DNA from: Fibrobacter succinogenes
GTDB lineage: Bacteria; Fibrobacterota; Fibrobacteria; Fibrobacterales; Fibrobacteraceae
Direction: 5' to 3'
DNA: 39,639 nt
NCBI GenBank assembly: GCA_902776765.1
Contig: CACYRP010000032.1
Coordinates: 1-39,639, forward strand
Positions 7,793 through 15,763 of this stretch are shown here, in pieces; the first letter of the stretch is position 1, and the number at the start of each line of letters is the position of its first letter. The notes under the pieces are model-generated. The model was not told the DNA's origin and ran no database searches. It saw only the letters and a program-made list of their open reading frames with translations. Position numbers and translations under genes: made by a program.

Positions 7793-9784
7793 TCACTCGT
7801 CAAATTTCATATTACGTTTAGATAGCGTTACGTATGGCTTCAGGGAACTTGGAATTATCCATTTCTTGCGTTTGAAATCATAGCTAAAACGTTCTTTATG
7901 ATTCTGATTATTCAAAGTCGCCACAATCCGGTCACCATCCTTAACCGTCAATGATTCGTAATCTAAATTCAATGCAGGTTTTACAATTTTAGATGAATTC
8001 TCGGCATCCGGGCTTATACGTATAAAATAATCAAGTCTTCCATTATTTTTCGAAGAACCATCGCCAAACAAAATCTTTTTATCGCCAAGATTAATTTCAT
8101 TCACGCGAGCAGATAGCTTTAAATCAGCAGCGTCAACATAGCTGTTATCAAGAACCATATAACCCAACAAAAGATAAATACGATGCTGGATATAAGCAAC
8201 AAAATCAACATCAAAACGTTCAGTTTTAAACAAGCCAAAATCAATATTCTTAGTAAGTTCAAGTGGTTTAAGCGTTATTTTATAAACCAAAACATTTTCT
8301 TGATCCCGAAGTCGAATCGTTCGATTCTTTTTTACCTTCGAATAGCTCATTAAATTAATCAGTCCACTTTTATTATAGACATCATCCAAATCTTCAAAGG
8401 ATTTATTATACATCGAGACATTCCGTAATGTCATGTTTTTGCGAATATGTCGCTTAAGCGAATCGGTTATCTCTTTTATTTTAATTTTTCCGCCTTCAAC
8501 GCCTTCCTTCAATTCTGTAGCCTCCGTAGTAGCATACAGAACAAATCGGTCATAATTATCAATGGTTTCGATTAAGTTTTTCAGACTAAAAAAATCTCTT
8601 CCAAATGAAAAAACAGGATTATCTAAAAAAGGAATTTCTAATTCTTCAAACGCACCGAAATATTCTTCTATAGACAGATAAAAATTTTTATCATAGTATT
8701 GTTCCAAATAATCTTTTACAGGGAAATCGACTCTTTTGACCTTCTTAACTTTTTCTATTGGGCCTACATTATCTACAACACCATTTCCCGTTATAGAAAT
8801 GTTCAAAAAATCCCACTTAACACCAATCGGCAAAGACTCTGTTTTTTCATCTGTTATGCCCGGAAAATCCAAAACAACCGATATCACGTTAGATGAAAAT
8901 AAAATCTTTTCATTTTCATAATGCATTGTATTTTCCGTCAAAATAGATGCATCCACTTCGGTTTCTGTTCTAAGGTTGCCTAATTTAACTTTCTGATTTT
9001 TTATTTTAGGAGTATATTCTATAAAAAACTTGTTATAAAGTGGAAATTCAACAAATTGATCATTTGTATCCAAATTCAAAAGATCTATTGAATGAGATTT
9101 TATTTCTGATCTATTAGAAATGATATAACCACTTATACCCATCTTAAAATCTATTTCAGAAAACAATTCTTTAATAGTTTGTAAAGAATCAATACTTTTT
9201 CGCAATTCGTTTAAATCCAATCGGAAAGAAAGGTTGCTCCACTTAATTTTCGAGGCGATTACATTCAACAAAGCCGTTTTTTCTTTTTGTACGAGTTCAA
9301 GCATTTCAAAAATGCTATACTCGTTATCCCCTATTTTCAATTTTTTCCCGACAAACGGGATTTCATAATTTTCATCTAATTTAAGAGAGGATGTATCAGA
9401 AGCCGTTTTTTGTGATTTAAGCCTATAAACGCCGCTCCAAATTTTAAAACTTTTCTGGTAATTCTTTGCTTTTTCTTCAGGAGTATAATTTACAGTATCT
9501 TCAATGGAGCCTTTCGGGAAAAGATAATTTATCTTAGGACGATCAGCAGGACGGGATCTCCAACTAAATTGCGATGGATGAATACGTACACCAGGTTTGG
9601 GATGTGGGTGTACACGTGGTTTTGGGTGAACCTCTATCACAGAAGGTTCCACAACATTCTCACGATGATTTTTGGCTATATCCTTATCTTCATTGCATGC
9701 GGAAAACGCTAATGCCAGCAACAGCATTACAAGGATATTCAAGCCACGCATTTTCAACGTTTCCATACGCACCGACAATCTCAT
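7793..9784 (-). CDS. Large predicted lipoprotein of unknown function
   Basis: 663-residue exported protein. The N-terminus contains the hydrophobic stretch LNILVMLLLALAFSAC, with the lipidated cysteine at residue 30 from the ATG at 9784. That start has an AGGA ribosome site seven bases upstream; the internal ATG codons at residues 7 and 12 have none. After the cysteine comes a histidine/proline-rich linker with the repeated unit HPKP. The rest has no known domain that I recognise and is rich in charged residues and beta-strand-like alternation. The coding DNA is AT-rich compared with the housekeeping genes to its right. There are no internal frameshifts. Confidence 0.7.
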   Translation of the reverse strand: MRLSVRMETLKMRGLNILVMLLLALAFSACNEDKDIAKNHRENVVEPSVIEVHPKPRVHPHPKPGVRIHPSQFSWRSRPADRPKINYLFPKGSIEDTVNYTPEEKAKNYQKSFKIWSGVYRLKSQKTASDTSSLKLDENYEIPFVGKKLKIGDNEYSIFEMLELVQKEKTALLNVIASKIKWSNLSFRLDLNELRKSIDSLQTIKELFSEIDFKMGISGYIISNRSEIKSHSIDLLNLDTNDQFVEFPLYNKFFIEYTPKIKNQKVKLGNLRTETEVDASILTENTMHYENEKILFSSNVISVVLDFPGITDEKTESLPIGVKWDFLNISITGNGVVDNVGPIEKVKKVKRVDFPVKDYLEQYYDKNFYLSIEEYFGAFEELEIPFLDNPVFSFGRDFFSLKNLIETIDNYDRFVLYATTEATELKEGVEGGKIKIKEITDSLKRHIRKNMTLRNVSMYNKSFEDLDDVYNKSGLINLMSYSKVKKNRTIRLRDQENVLVYKITLKPLELTKNIDFGLFKTERFDVDFVAYIQHRIYLLLGYMVLDNSYVDAADLKLSARVNEINLGDKKILFGDGSSKNNGRLDYFIRISPDAENSSKIVKPALNLDYESLTVKDGDRIVATLNNQNHKERFSYDFKRKKWIIPSSLKPYVTLSKRNMKFDE

Positions 9785-9824
9785 TTTCCAATCCTCATAA
9801 ATTCATCTAATTTTCGCAATATAC

Positions 9825-9852
9825 AAAAAAGCCCGACTCGAATGAGCCGGGC
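9825..9852 (-). terminator. Terminator after adk
   Basis: Minus-strand stem GCCCGGCTC/GAGTCGGGC (one G-U pair), loop ATTC, followed by six T. It lies 24 bases past the adk stop. The T-run merges into TTGTATATTG, a possible promoter element of the lipoprotein gene that starts at 9784. Confidence 0.75.
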
Positions 9853-9876
9853 CTTTGTTAAGTTTTTTTCTTTAAA

Positions 9877-10473
9877 TTAAGCGTTCTTCGTGAAGTCCAC
9901 GTACGCCTTGAGCACGTCGAGGAAGACTTCGTCCGGAGTGTTGTCGCCAACGATGTGGCTGATGATCTTCGGATCGTACTTTTCGAGAACCTTAGCGGTG
10001 GATTCCTTGTAAACATTCAAGCGGTTCTTGATAACGTTCACGTCGGCGTCGTCCTTACGGCCTTCGATCTTGGCGCGGTTGAGGAGGCGAGCTACGATGG
10101 TTTCTTCGTCCTTGATGTCGAGAACAAAGATGTGCTTCACGTCAACGATCGGCTTGATGAGATCGACCTGAGCAACAGTGCGAGGAATACCGTCGAGGAG
10201 GAGAACGTCCTTTTCCGGGTTGAGCTTGTTCGTGTTCACGAGACCTTCGACAAAGCGGCCGAAGATTTCAACGGTGGCTTCGTCCGGAACGAGAAGGCCC
10301 TTGCTGGAGTAAGAAGCAAGGAGCTTGCCGGATTCGCTAGACGGAGCGATGCCACGGAAGATGTCGCCCGTGGAAAGGTGCTTAAGAGCAGTCGTTGCAG
10401 CGAGCTTTGCGCCCACAGTGCCCTTGCCAGAACCCGGAGCACCGAAGATAAGAACAGCAGAAATCTGAGACAT
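9877..10473 (-). CDS. adk: Adenylate kinase (short form without a long LID domain)
   Basis: 198-residue nucleoside monophosphate kinase that interconverts ATP + AMP and 2 ADP in the cytoplasm. The P-loop GAPGSGKGT (residues 11-19) is followed by the AMP-site pattern LSTGDIFR. The strand motif is LLLDGIPRT, where the family usually has DGFPRT. The LID region is short (NRAKIEGRKDD) with no zinc-finger cysteines. The start at MSQIS is chosen because GAGG sits six bases upstream; the ATG four codons earlier lacks a ribosome site. The gene lies 50 bases after clpC on the same strand and has its own TATATTTG box in that gap. Confidence 0.93.
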   Translation of the reverse strand: MSQISAVLIFGAPGSGKGTVGAKLAATTALKHLSTGDIFRGIAPSSESGKLLASYSSKGLLVPDEATVEIFGRFVEGLVNTNKLNPEKDVLLLDGIPRTVAQVDLIKPIVDVKHIFVLDIKDEETIVARLLNRAKIEGRKDDADVNVIKNRLNVYKESTAKVLEKYDPKIISHIVGDNTPDEVFLDVLKAYVDFTKNA

Positions 10474-10508
10474 TGATAACCTCATAGGTTGATTGTTAAA
10501 TTTCGCGA

Positions 10509-10516
10509 CAAATATA
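10509..10516 (-). promoter_or_regulatory. Candidate adk promoter box TATATTTG
   Basis: Minus-strand TATATTTG, 36 bases before the adk start. The preceding bases (AAAATTTC) are identical to those before the leuC box at 39411, so a 16-base string is shared between two unrelated promoters. No clear upstream -33 element was found. Confidence 0.4.
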
Positions 10517-10522
10517 GAAATT

Positions 10523-13051
10523 TTAGGATTTAATCTTCTCGCACTTGAACGAAAGCTTACCGTTTTCGACGTCCACCGTAATCGTGGAGAAGTCCGTCAT
10601 CGTCCCGAGCAAAAGCCCTTCGGCGATTTCGTCTTCCACAAGATTCTGGATAGAACGGCGGATGGGGCGTGCACCAAGGGAAGAATCATAATTGTGGTTT
10701 ACAACAAATTCCTTGGCTTCTTGGCTCATTTCCAGGAGGATTCCGCGATCAGAGAGGTTCTTCTGTAAAGCCCCCATCTGGATATCCACGACAGATACAA
10801 GGTCATGCTTGGAGAGCGCACGGAACACAATCTGTTCATCGACACGGTTCAAGAATTCCGGCGAGAACACGCGCTTGACTTCTTCGCGAATGGCGGTTTC
10901 CATGCGTTCGTAATCATCTGTCTCGCCCATCTTGGTAAAGCCCATGCCACTGCTATGGCGGACTTCACGGGCACCGGCGTTACTCGTCATGATGATAATC
11001 GTATTCTTGAAATTGATTTTGCGGCCATAGCTATCCGTCAAAATGCCATCGTCCAAAATCTGAAGGAGCAAGTTGTAAATGTCCGGATGCGCCTTTTCGA
11101 TTTCATCCAAGAGCACCACGGAATACGGATGCTTGCGCACCTTTTCACTCAGCTGGCCACCGCCATCTTCAAAGCCCACGTATCCCGGAGGCGCACCGAT
11201 CAATCGGCTCACGCTATGCTTTTCCATGTATTCGCTCATGTCGATACGCACAAGAGAATCTTCGCTGCCAAAGAGTTCCTTGCAAAGCACCTTCGCCAGT
11301 TCCGTCTTGCCCACACCCGTCGGGCCAAGGAAGAGGAAACTGCCCATCGGGCGCTTGTTGTTGCGGATACCTGCACGACTACGGCGAATGGATTTCACAA
11401 TGGCATCAACAGCCTGATCCTGACCAATCACGCGCTGCTTGATTTCATCACCAAGGTGGATAAGCTTTTGAGCTTCTTCGCCACCGAGCCTGCGAACCGG
11501 AATTCCAGTCATCTTGCTAATCACATCACGAATAACGTTATCATCGACAATCGGCGTTTCCGTATTTTCATTTTGCAACTGCTTTTTGCGTTCCGCAATC
11601 AAGTTCTGCAAATCTTCTTCGCGAGCGCGATAGTCCGCCGCCGAGGCGTAATCTTGATTAGCAACCGCTTCTTCTTTCTTCTGGAGACATTCACCGAGTT
11701 CGTCTTCCATGTTCTGCAAGTCTTGCGGAATCTTGATGGAATTCAAACGAACTCTTGCGCCCGCTTCATCGAGCACGTCAATCGCCTTATCCGGCAAGAA
11801 TCGTTCGCTAATATAGCGTTCGCTCAGTTCCACAGCAGCACGCACAGCATCCGGCGTATAATGCACATTGTGATGTTGTTCGTACTTCGGGCGGAGGCCA
11901 TCCAAAATTTGAATAGAATCTTCAACCGTCGGCGGGTTCACCACAATCGTCTGGAAACGGCGTTCGAGCGCGGCATCCTTTTCGATATACTTGCGGTATT
12001 CATCAAACGTCGTTGCGCCAATGCACTGGAGTTCGCCACGTGCAAGCGCCGGCTTGAAAATGTTACTTGCATCCAAGCTACCTTCGGAACCGCCAGCACC
12101 TACAATTGTATGGAGTTCGTCAATGAAAAGAATCACGGAATTGCCAACGCGCTGGAGTTCCATAATGAGTCCCTTCACACGTTCTTCGAACTGGCCGCGA
12201 TACTTTGTCCCCGCCACCATAGCGGCAACATCAAGCGTCACCACGCGCTTATTCGCCAAGAGATCCGGAATTTTGCGTTGCACAATCTTGAGCGCAAGAC
12301 CTTCAATAATAGCGGTCTTACCCACGCCCGGTTCACCGATAAGCGCCGGATTGTTCTTTTTGCGACGGCAGAGAATCTGGATCAAGCGTTCGATTTCGGC
12401 TTCACGACCGATAATCGGATCAAGCTTGCCTGCGCGAGCCATCGCTGTAAGGTCACGACCGAAATGTTCCAGAATCGGAGTCTTGGAGCGCGACGGAGAA
12501 GCCTGACGCGTCTGCGTATAACGTTCACGCGGTTCATCTTCGGACTGACCATCATCCAACGGCTGACCATCGGCCTGGCGCTTGATTTGCATCAGCATTT
12601 CTTGATAATTTTCAAACGTCACATTGTACGTCGAAAGCGTTGCCGCAGCCGGAGAATCAGTCTGCTGCAAAATGGCAAGCATCAAATGTTCCGGGCCAAT
12701 AAACTGGACGCCCTCTTCCTTAGCAATCTTGGCGGCATTGTAAAGCACCGCTTTGCACTGGCCGGTGAACGTCAAAAGACCGCCGTGAGCATCGCCACCG
12801 ACCGTCATGAGGCCACCATTTGTACTCAATGCGCGCTGGATTGTTTCGCTCAGTTCCGTGAGGTTGACCTTAAGCGCTTTCAATGTTTCGGAGGCAACAC
12901 CAGAATCCTCGCGAACGAGACCAAACAACAGATGTTCCACCGTCACACAATCGCTACCTAAATTGCGTGCCGCAATACGAGCCGCTTGCAGAGCGGCCTT
13001 CGCCTTCGCTGAAAAAATACCGTTAATATCTGCCATATTTGCTTTTGTCAT
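10523..13051 (-). CDS. clpC: ATP-dependent Clp protease ATP-binding subunit ClpC
   Basis: 842-residue HSP100/Clp AAA+ unfoldase that feeds substrates to ClpP. The N-domain has two repeats (about residues 10-80 and 90-155). The D1 ATPase has Walker A GEPGVGKT (239-246) and Walker B VILFIDELH. A UVR-containing middle region includes NQDYASAADYRAREEDL. The D2 ATPase has GPTGVGKTEL and VVLLDEIEKAH. The length is typical of ClpC. The ATG at 13051 lies in the edge of a GTCATTCCCGC palindromic repeat; the ATG at 13036 (MADINGIFS) gives a more family-like start, and neither has a clear Shine-Dalgarno sequence. It follows lolD on the same strand after a 185-base repeat-filled gap, and precedes adk. 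Confidence 0.95.
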   Translation of the reverse strand: MTKANMADINGIFSAKAKAALQAARIAARNLGSDCVTVEHLLFGLVREDSGVASETLKALKVNLTELSETIQRALSTNGGLMTVGGDAHGGLLTFTGQCKAVLYNAAKIAKEEGVQFIGPEHLMLAILQQTDSPAAATLSTYNVTFENYQEMLMQIKRQADGQPLDDGQSEDEPRERYTQTRQASPSRSKTPILEHFGRDLTAMARAGKLDPIIGREAEIERLIQILCRRKKNNPALIGEPGVGKTAIIEGLALKIVQRKIPDLLANKRVVTLDVAAMVAGTKYRGQFEERVKGLIMELQRVGNSVILFIDELHTIVGAGGSEGSLDASNIFKPALARGELQCIGATTFDEYRKYIEKDAALERRFQTIVVNPPTVEDSIQILDGLRPKYEQHHNVHYTPDAVRAAVELSERYISERFLPDKAIDVLDEAGARVRLNSIKIPQDLQNMEDELGECLQKKEEAVANQDYASAADYRAREEDLQNLIAERKKQLQNENTETPIVDDNVIRDVISKMTGIPVRRLGGEEAQKLIHLGDEIKQRVIGQDQAVDAIVKSIRRSRAGIRNNKRPMGSFLFLGPTGVGKTELAKVLCKELFGSEDSLVRIDMSEYMEKHSVSRLIGAPPGYVGFEDGGGQLSEKVRKHPYSVVLLDEIEKAHPDIYNLLLQILDDGILTDSYGRKINFKNTIIIMTSNAGAREVRHSSGMGFTKMGETDDYERMETAIREEVKRVFSPEFLNRVDEQIVFRALSKHDLVSVVDIQMGALQKNLSDRGILLEMSQEAKEFVVNHNYDSSLGARPIRRSIQNLVEDEIAEGLLLGTMTDFSTITVDVENGKLSFKCEKIKS

Positions 13052-13074
13052 TCCCGCCGCTGAGCGGGAATCTC
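13047..13074. repeat. GTCATTCCCGC-type palindromic repeat at the clpC start
   Basis: Inverted repeat TTCCCGC/GCGGGAA with a 6-base loop (CGCTGA), bordered by GTCA and TCTCC. A related copy with longer spacing lies around 27149-27182. One edge contributes the AATGACA that includes the first possible clpC start codon. Confidence 0.6.
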
Positions 13075-13118
13075 CTATTCATTCTCTTATCACACTCAAA
13101 AGATAGTTACTTATCTAT

Positions 13119-13239
13119 AGTGATTAGTGGTTAGTAGTTAGTGGTTAGTAGGATGTAGGCAGTAGGAAGTTTTTTATAATCGCGGCGTAGCCGCCTAACT
13201 AATCCTGTTTACTAGCCACTGTTTACTAGCCACTCACTA
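13119..13239. repeat. Heptamer-type short tandem repeats in inverted arms between lolD and clpC
   Basis: The left arm (13119-13170) has repeated AGTGGTTAGTA units followed by GTAGGCAGTAGGAAG. The centre holds the small palindrome GCGGCGTAGCCGC. The right arm (13196-13239) has inverted TTTACTAGCCACTG units. The right arm includes the lolD stop codon TAG. The element can form a long imperfect hairpin or cruciform. Confidence 0.7.
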
Positions 13240-13908
13240 TTGAATCACTCCGTTATGCATGACGACTCTGCGTTTTGCAAAACTAGCAAGCTTTTCATCA
13301 TGCGTTACAATCAAGAAAGCCTGATGGAATTTTTCGTTCAGTTCGCCAAAAAGTTCATTCAACTTTGCCGAATTCGCTTCGTCCAAGTTACCGCTCGGTT
13401 CATCCGCAAACACGAGGGACGGGTTATTCATGAGCGCGCGGGCAATCGCGATGCGTTGACGTTCACCGCCCGAAAGTTCACGCGGCAAATGCTTTAAGCG
13501 ATCCTTGAGGCCAACCGTTTCCAAAAGCATCTCGGCACGTTCGCGGCATTCCTTTTCGGACTTTCCGAGAATGCGGCCCGGCACGCAAACATTTTCGAGC
13601 GCCGTAAATTCAGTCAGCAAATGATGAAACTGGAAAACGAACCCAACATGTTTCCGATGATACATATCGCGTTCTTCGCTATTGAACTTGCTAAGCGGTT
13701 TGCCGTTGAAATAAATCTCGCCCGACGTCGGAGTATCAAGCATCCCGACCAAATTCAGGAACGTCGATTTGCCGGAACCCGAAGAACCCGTGAGCGCCAC
13801 AAGTTCCCCCGCTTCCATCGAAAAATTCACGCCCTTCAAAATTTCAAGTTTTTCCCCCGTCTCGGAGAAAACACGACGAAGATTGACTGTTTGTAGTAAG
13901 CTAGACAT
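13237..13908 (-). CDS. lolD: Lipoprotein-release ABC transporter ATPase LolD
   Basis: 223-residue ATPase subunit of the LolCDE-type transporter, which uses ATP to extract mature lipoproteins from the inner membrane. All ABC motifs are present: Walker A GSSGSGKST, Q-loop FVFQFHHLL, signature LSGGERQR, Walker B LVFADEPSGNLD and the H-switch VTHD. The start at MSSLLQ is set by a GGAG ribosome site six bases upstream; the TTG four codons earlier is not needed. The permease gene lies immediately upstream on the same strand, but the 110-base gap between them is filled with GACGAAA-type repeats. MacB-like export ATPases are similar; the adjacent LolC/E permease supports the LolD call. Confidence 0.9.
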   Translation of the reverse strand: MSSLLQTVNLRRVFSETGEKLEILKGVNFSMEAGELVALTGSSGSGKSTFLNLVGMLDTPTSGEIYFNGKPLSKFNSEERDMYHRKHVGFVFQFHHLLTEFTALENVCVPGRILGKSEKECRERAEMLLETVGLKDRLKHLPRELSGGERQRIAIARALMNNPSLVFADEPSGNLDEANSAKLNELFGELNEKFHQAFLIVTHDEKLASFAKRRVVMHNGVIQ

Positions 13909-13922
13909 AAAAAACTCCAATA

Positions 13923-14018
13923 GACGAAAGACGAAAGACGAAAGACGAAAGAATTATATCAAACTCTTTACTCTTTCGTCTATAGCGAAGCCAAAGGCGA
14001 AGCGTTCTTTCGTCTAAA
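13923..14018. repeat. GACGAAA inverted-repeat element without cargo (lolC-lolD gap)
   Basis: The left arm is four tandem GACGAAA units (13923-13951). After about 20 bases the right arm (13973-14017) has CTTTCGTCTATAGCGAA... and ends TTCTTTCGTCTAA, directly against the lolC stop codon at 14019. The right arm matches the one at 15706-15750 closely, differing mainly in its internal CGAA-rich stretch. Confidence 0.75.
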
Positions 14019-15266
14019 TCATTCATGTCTAATCGCTCCTACGGGATCCAAACGGCTTGCTTTCCATGCGGGCAAGAGCGTTGCCGACACGCAAAGTACA
14101 ATACCAATCACAAAAATCAAAATCACATCAATCGCATGCACTGAAATCGGGAAATACGGAATCACGTACACATCGCCCGGCAACTTGATGAAATGGTATG
14201 CTTCTTGCAACTTGCAGAGCACAAGACCAATCGTCCCGCCCACAACGGTTCCGCCCACACCAATGAAACTTCCCATGAGCATGAACACGCGCATGATGCC
14301 CGCCTTGCTAAAGCCCATACTGCGCAAGATACCGATTTCCTTCGTTTTGTCGATAACCACCATAATGAGGGAGCTGATGATGTTGAATGCAGCGACCAAG
14401 ATAATCAAACAAATCACCGCCGCCACAATGAACTTTTCGTAATTCATCCATTTGAGGAGCGTAATATTCTTGGACTTCCAATCCATTCCGTAATACGGAT
14501 AAGAGAGCCAAGTCGCCATGCTATCGACCGCCTCGCCCGCTTTCCAGTGATCCTTAATGCGGAACTGGATACCGGTCACGGTGTTCCCCATGCCAAGCAA
14601 CTTCTGCAAATCCGAGATGCCGACATACGCAAGGTTGCCATCGTACTCGTAAGTGCCCGTCTCGAAAATGCCGCTCACCACGCACATCATCATCTTCGGG
14701 CCGCCTGTACTCATCGCTTCGTCAGGACTCTGGAACGTCTGCAACACAAGTTTGTCACCAACGACAACGCGCAAGCGCGCCGCAAGACCAGTCCCGAGAA
14801 TAATCCCCGGACGAAGTTTGCCGCCCATGTCTTCCAAGCTATCAACGGAGTATTGCCCCCATTTAATATACTTGTGGATGTCCGTCACGCCTTTTGCCGT
14901 TTTATCATCAATGCCGTAAATGACAATACCATCGTTCACTTTTTTGGAACTGATGCCCACCTTGTAAACGATAAACGGCGACGAAGCGACAACGTCGGGC
15001 ACGCGAGCATGCACCTCTTTAGTCAAGCTGTCGTAAGGACCAATCGGATTGCCATTGTACGCCATCAGTTCAAAGTGAGCATCCTTCCCAATCATCTGGG
15101 CAGTGACCTCTTCTTCGAAACCGTTGACCGCCGCAAGCGCCACCACCAGCGCAAACACGCCAATGGAAACACCCAGCATACTGAAAATACCAATAAGCGA
15201 AACAAAGAGACTCTTCCGTTGAGCCCCCAAGTAACGCCAAGCGATGAGAAGTTCGAGCTTTTGCAT
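14019..15266 (-). CDS. Lipoprotein-release ABC transporter permease (LolC/LolE family)
   Basis: 415-residue inner-membrane subunit of the lipoprotein sorting transporter. The N-terminus AWRYLGAQRKSLFVSLIGIFSMLGVSIGV is the family start, with the first membrane segment at about residues 20-45. A large periplasmic domain follows, then three C-terminal membrane segments (around AAVICLIILVAAFNIISSL, GSFIGVGGTVVGG and VILIFVIGIVLCVSATLLPAW). The family region KTKEIGILRSMG is present. The FCB group often has one permease serving as a homodimer (inference), so I leave LolC versus LolE open. No ribosome site precedes the ATG, because GACGAAA repeats begin five bases upstream of it. The many lipoproteins in this window are likely clients. 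Confidence 0.9.
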   Translation of the reverse strand: MQKLELLIAWRYLGAQRKSLFVSLIGIFSMLGVSIGVFALVVALAAVNGFEEEVTAQMIGKDAHFELMAYNGNPIGPYDSLTKEVHARVPDVVASSPFIVYKVGISSKKVNDGIVIYGIDDKTAKGVTDIHKYIKWGQYSVDSLEDMGGKLRPGIILGTGLAARLRVVVGDKLVLQTFQSPDEAMSTGGPKMMMCVVSGIFETGTYEYDGNLAYVGISDLQKLLGMGNTVTGIQFRIKDHWKAGEAVDSMATWLSYPYYGMDWKSKNITLLKWMNYEKFIVAAVICLIILVAAFNIISSLIMVVIDKTKEIGILRSMGFSKAGIMRVFMLMGSFIGVGGTVVGGTIGLVLCKLQEAYHFIKLPGDVYVIPYFPISVHAIDVILIFVIGIVLCVSATLLPAWKASRLDPVGAIRHE

Positions 15267-15270
15267 TTTA

Positions 15271-15307
15271 GACGAAAGACGAAAGACGAAAGACGAAAGA
15301 CGAAAGA
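15271..15307. repeat. GACGAAA tandem repeat, left arm of the element carrying the four-helix-bundle gene
   Basis: Five tandem GACGAAA units. They start five bases upstream of the lolC start codon and run to just before the stop of the four-helix-bundle gene. Same sequence and orientation as the left arm at 13923-13951. Confidence 0.8.
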
Positions 15308-15320
15308 AAAAACAGCTAAA

Positions 15321-15680
15321 TTACAGTTTCTTTGCAGCCTTCAGGCCACTCAACATTTTAGCTATTTCCACCGTTTTTACATCTAACAAGTCTAGTTGAT
15401 CCTTTGTTATATAGTTTAACAATTGTGCAATTTCCATTTGGCTTTGAACTTCCATCAAAGAACCAAAGCTTATTTCCAAAAAATGAGCAACTTCTTTATT
15501 CGAAGAACGACTCATTCCCTCCGCTATATTTGATGTTACCGAAACAGCAGCACGACGAACCTGGCTAGTTAGAGCAATGCGTTCAACATCTGGGAAAAAT
15601 TTGCAAAGCCTATAAACATCCAAGACCCACAAAAGAGCCTTTTGATAAACATTCAGCTTTCTATATGCAAAAGAAACCAT
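15321..15680 (-). CDS. Four-helix-bundle protein (23S rRNA intervening-sequence protein family)
   Basis: 119-residue member of the S23/IVP four-helix-bundle family (TIGR02436). Diagnostic pieces are YRKLNVYQKALLW at the N-terminus, the central LTSQVRRAAVSVTSNIAEG and the final helices FLEISFGSLMEVQSQMEIA and MLSGLKAAKKL. Family members were first seen inside 23S rRNA intervening sequences but are also found at many other places; their biochemical role is unclear. Here the gene sits between lysS and lolC, bracketed by inverted GACGAAA arms that also occur without any gene 1.3 kb away. That suggests a mobile cassette and not a native operon member. The start lacks a good ribosome site. Confidence 0.88.
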   Translation of the reverse strand: MVSFAYRKLNVYQKALLWVLDVYRLCKFFPDVERIALTSQVRRAAVSVTSNIAEGMSRSSNKEVAHFLEISFGSLMEVQSQMEIAQLLNYITKDQLDLLDVKTVEIAKMLSGLKAAKKL

Positions 15681-15705
15681 CTTGAATCTTACACCTTACA
15701 TCCTA

Positions 15706-15750
15706 TCGTCTTTCGTCTATAGCGAACGAAGTGAGCGTTCTTTCGTCTAA
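15706..15750. repeat. Inverted GACGAAA arm on the far side of the four-helix-bundle gene
   Basis: TCGTCTTTCGTCTATAGCGA, then AGCGTTCTTTCGTCTAA: the reverse-complement orientation of the 15271 arm. It closely resembles 13973-14017 and ends 13 bases before the lysS stop. Confidence 0.78.
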
Positions 15751-15763
15751 GCCATCTAGTTTA

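Noticed and set aside
10805..12961. 718-codon open frame opposite clpC
   Set aside because: Antisense shadow of a strongly codon-biased gene; clpC motifs are unmistakable on the minus strand.
15271..15307. Tandem GACGAAA as a CRISPR or minisatellite
   Set aside because: The unit is seven bases with no spacers, and it occurs in inverted arms; better explained as STRR-like repeat arms.
14193..15386. 397-codon open frame opposite the lolC/E permease
   Set aside because: Histidine-rich shadow translation that runs through repeat DNA; the permease on the other strand is clear.
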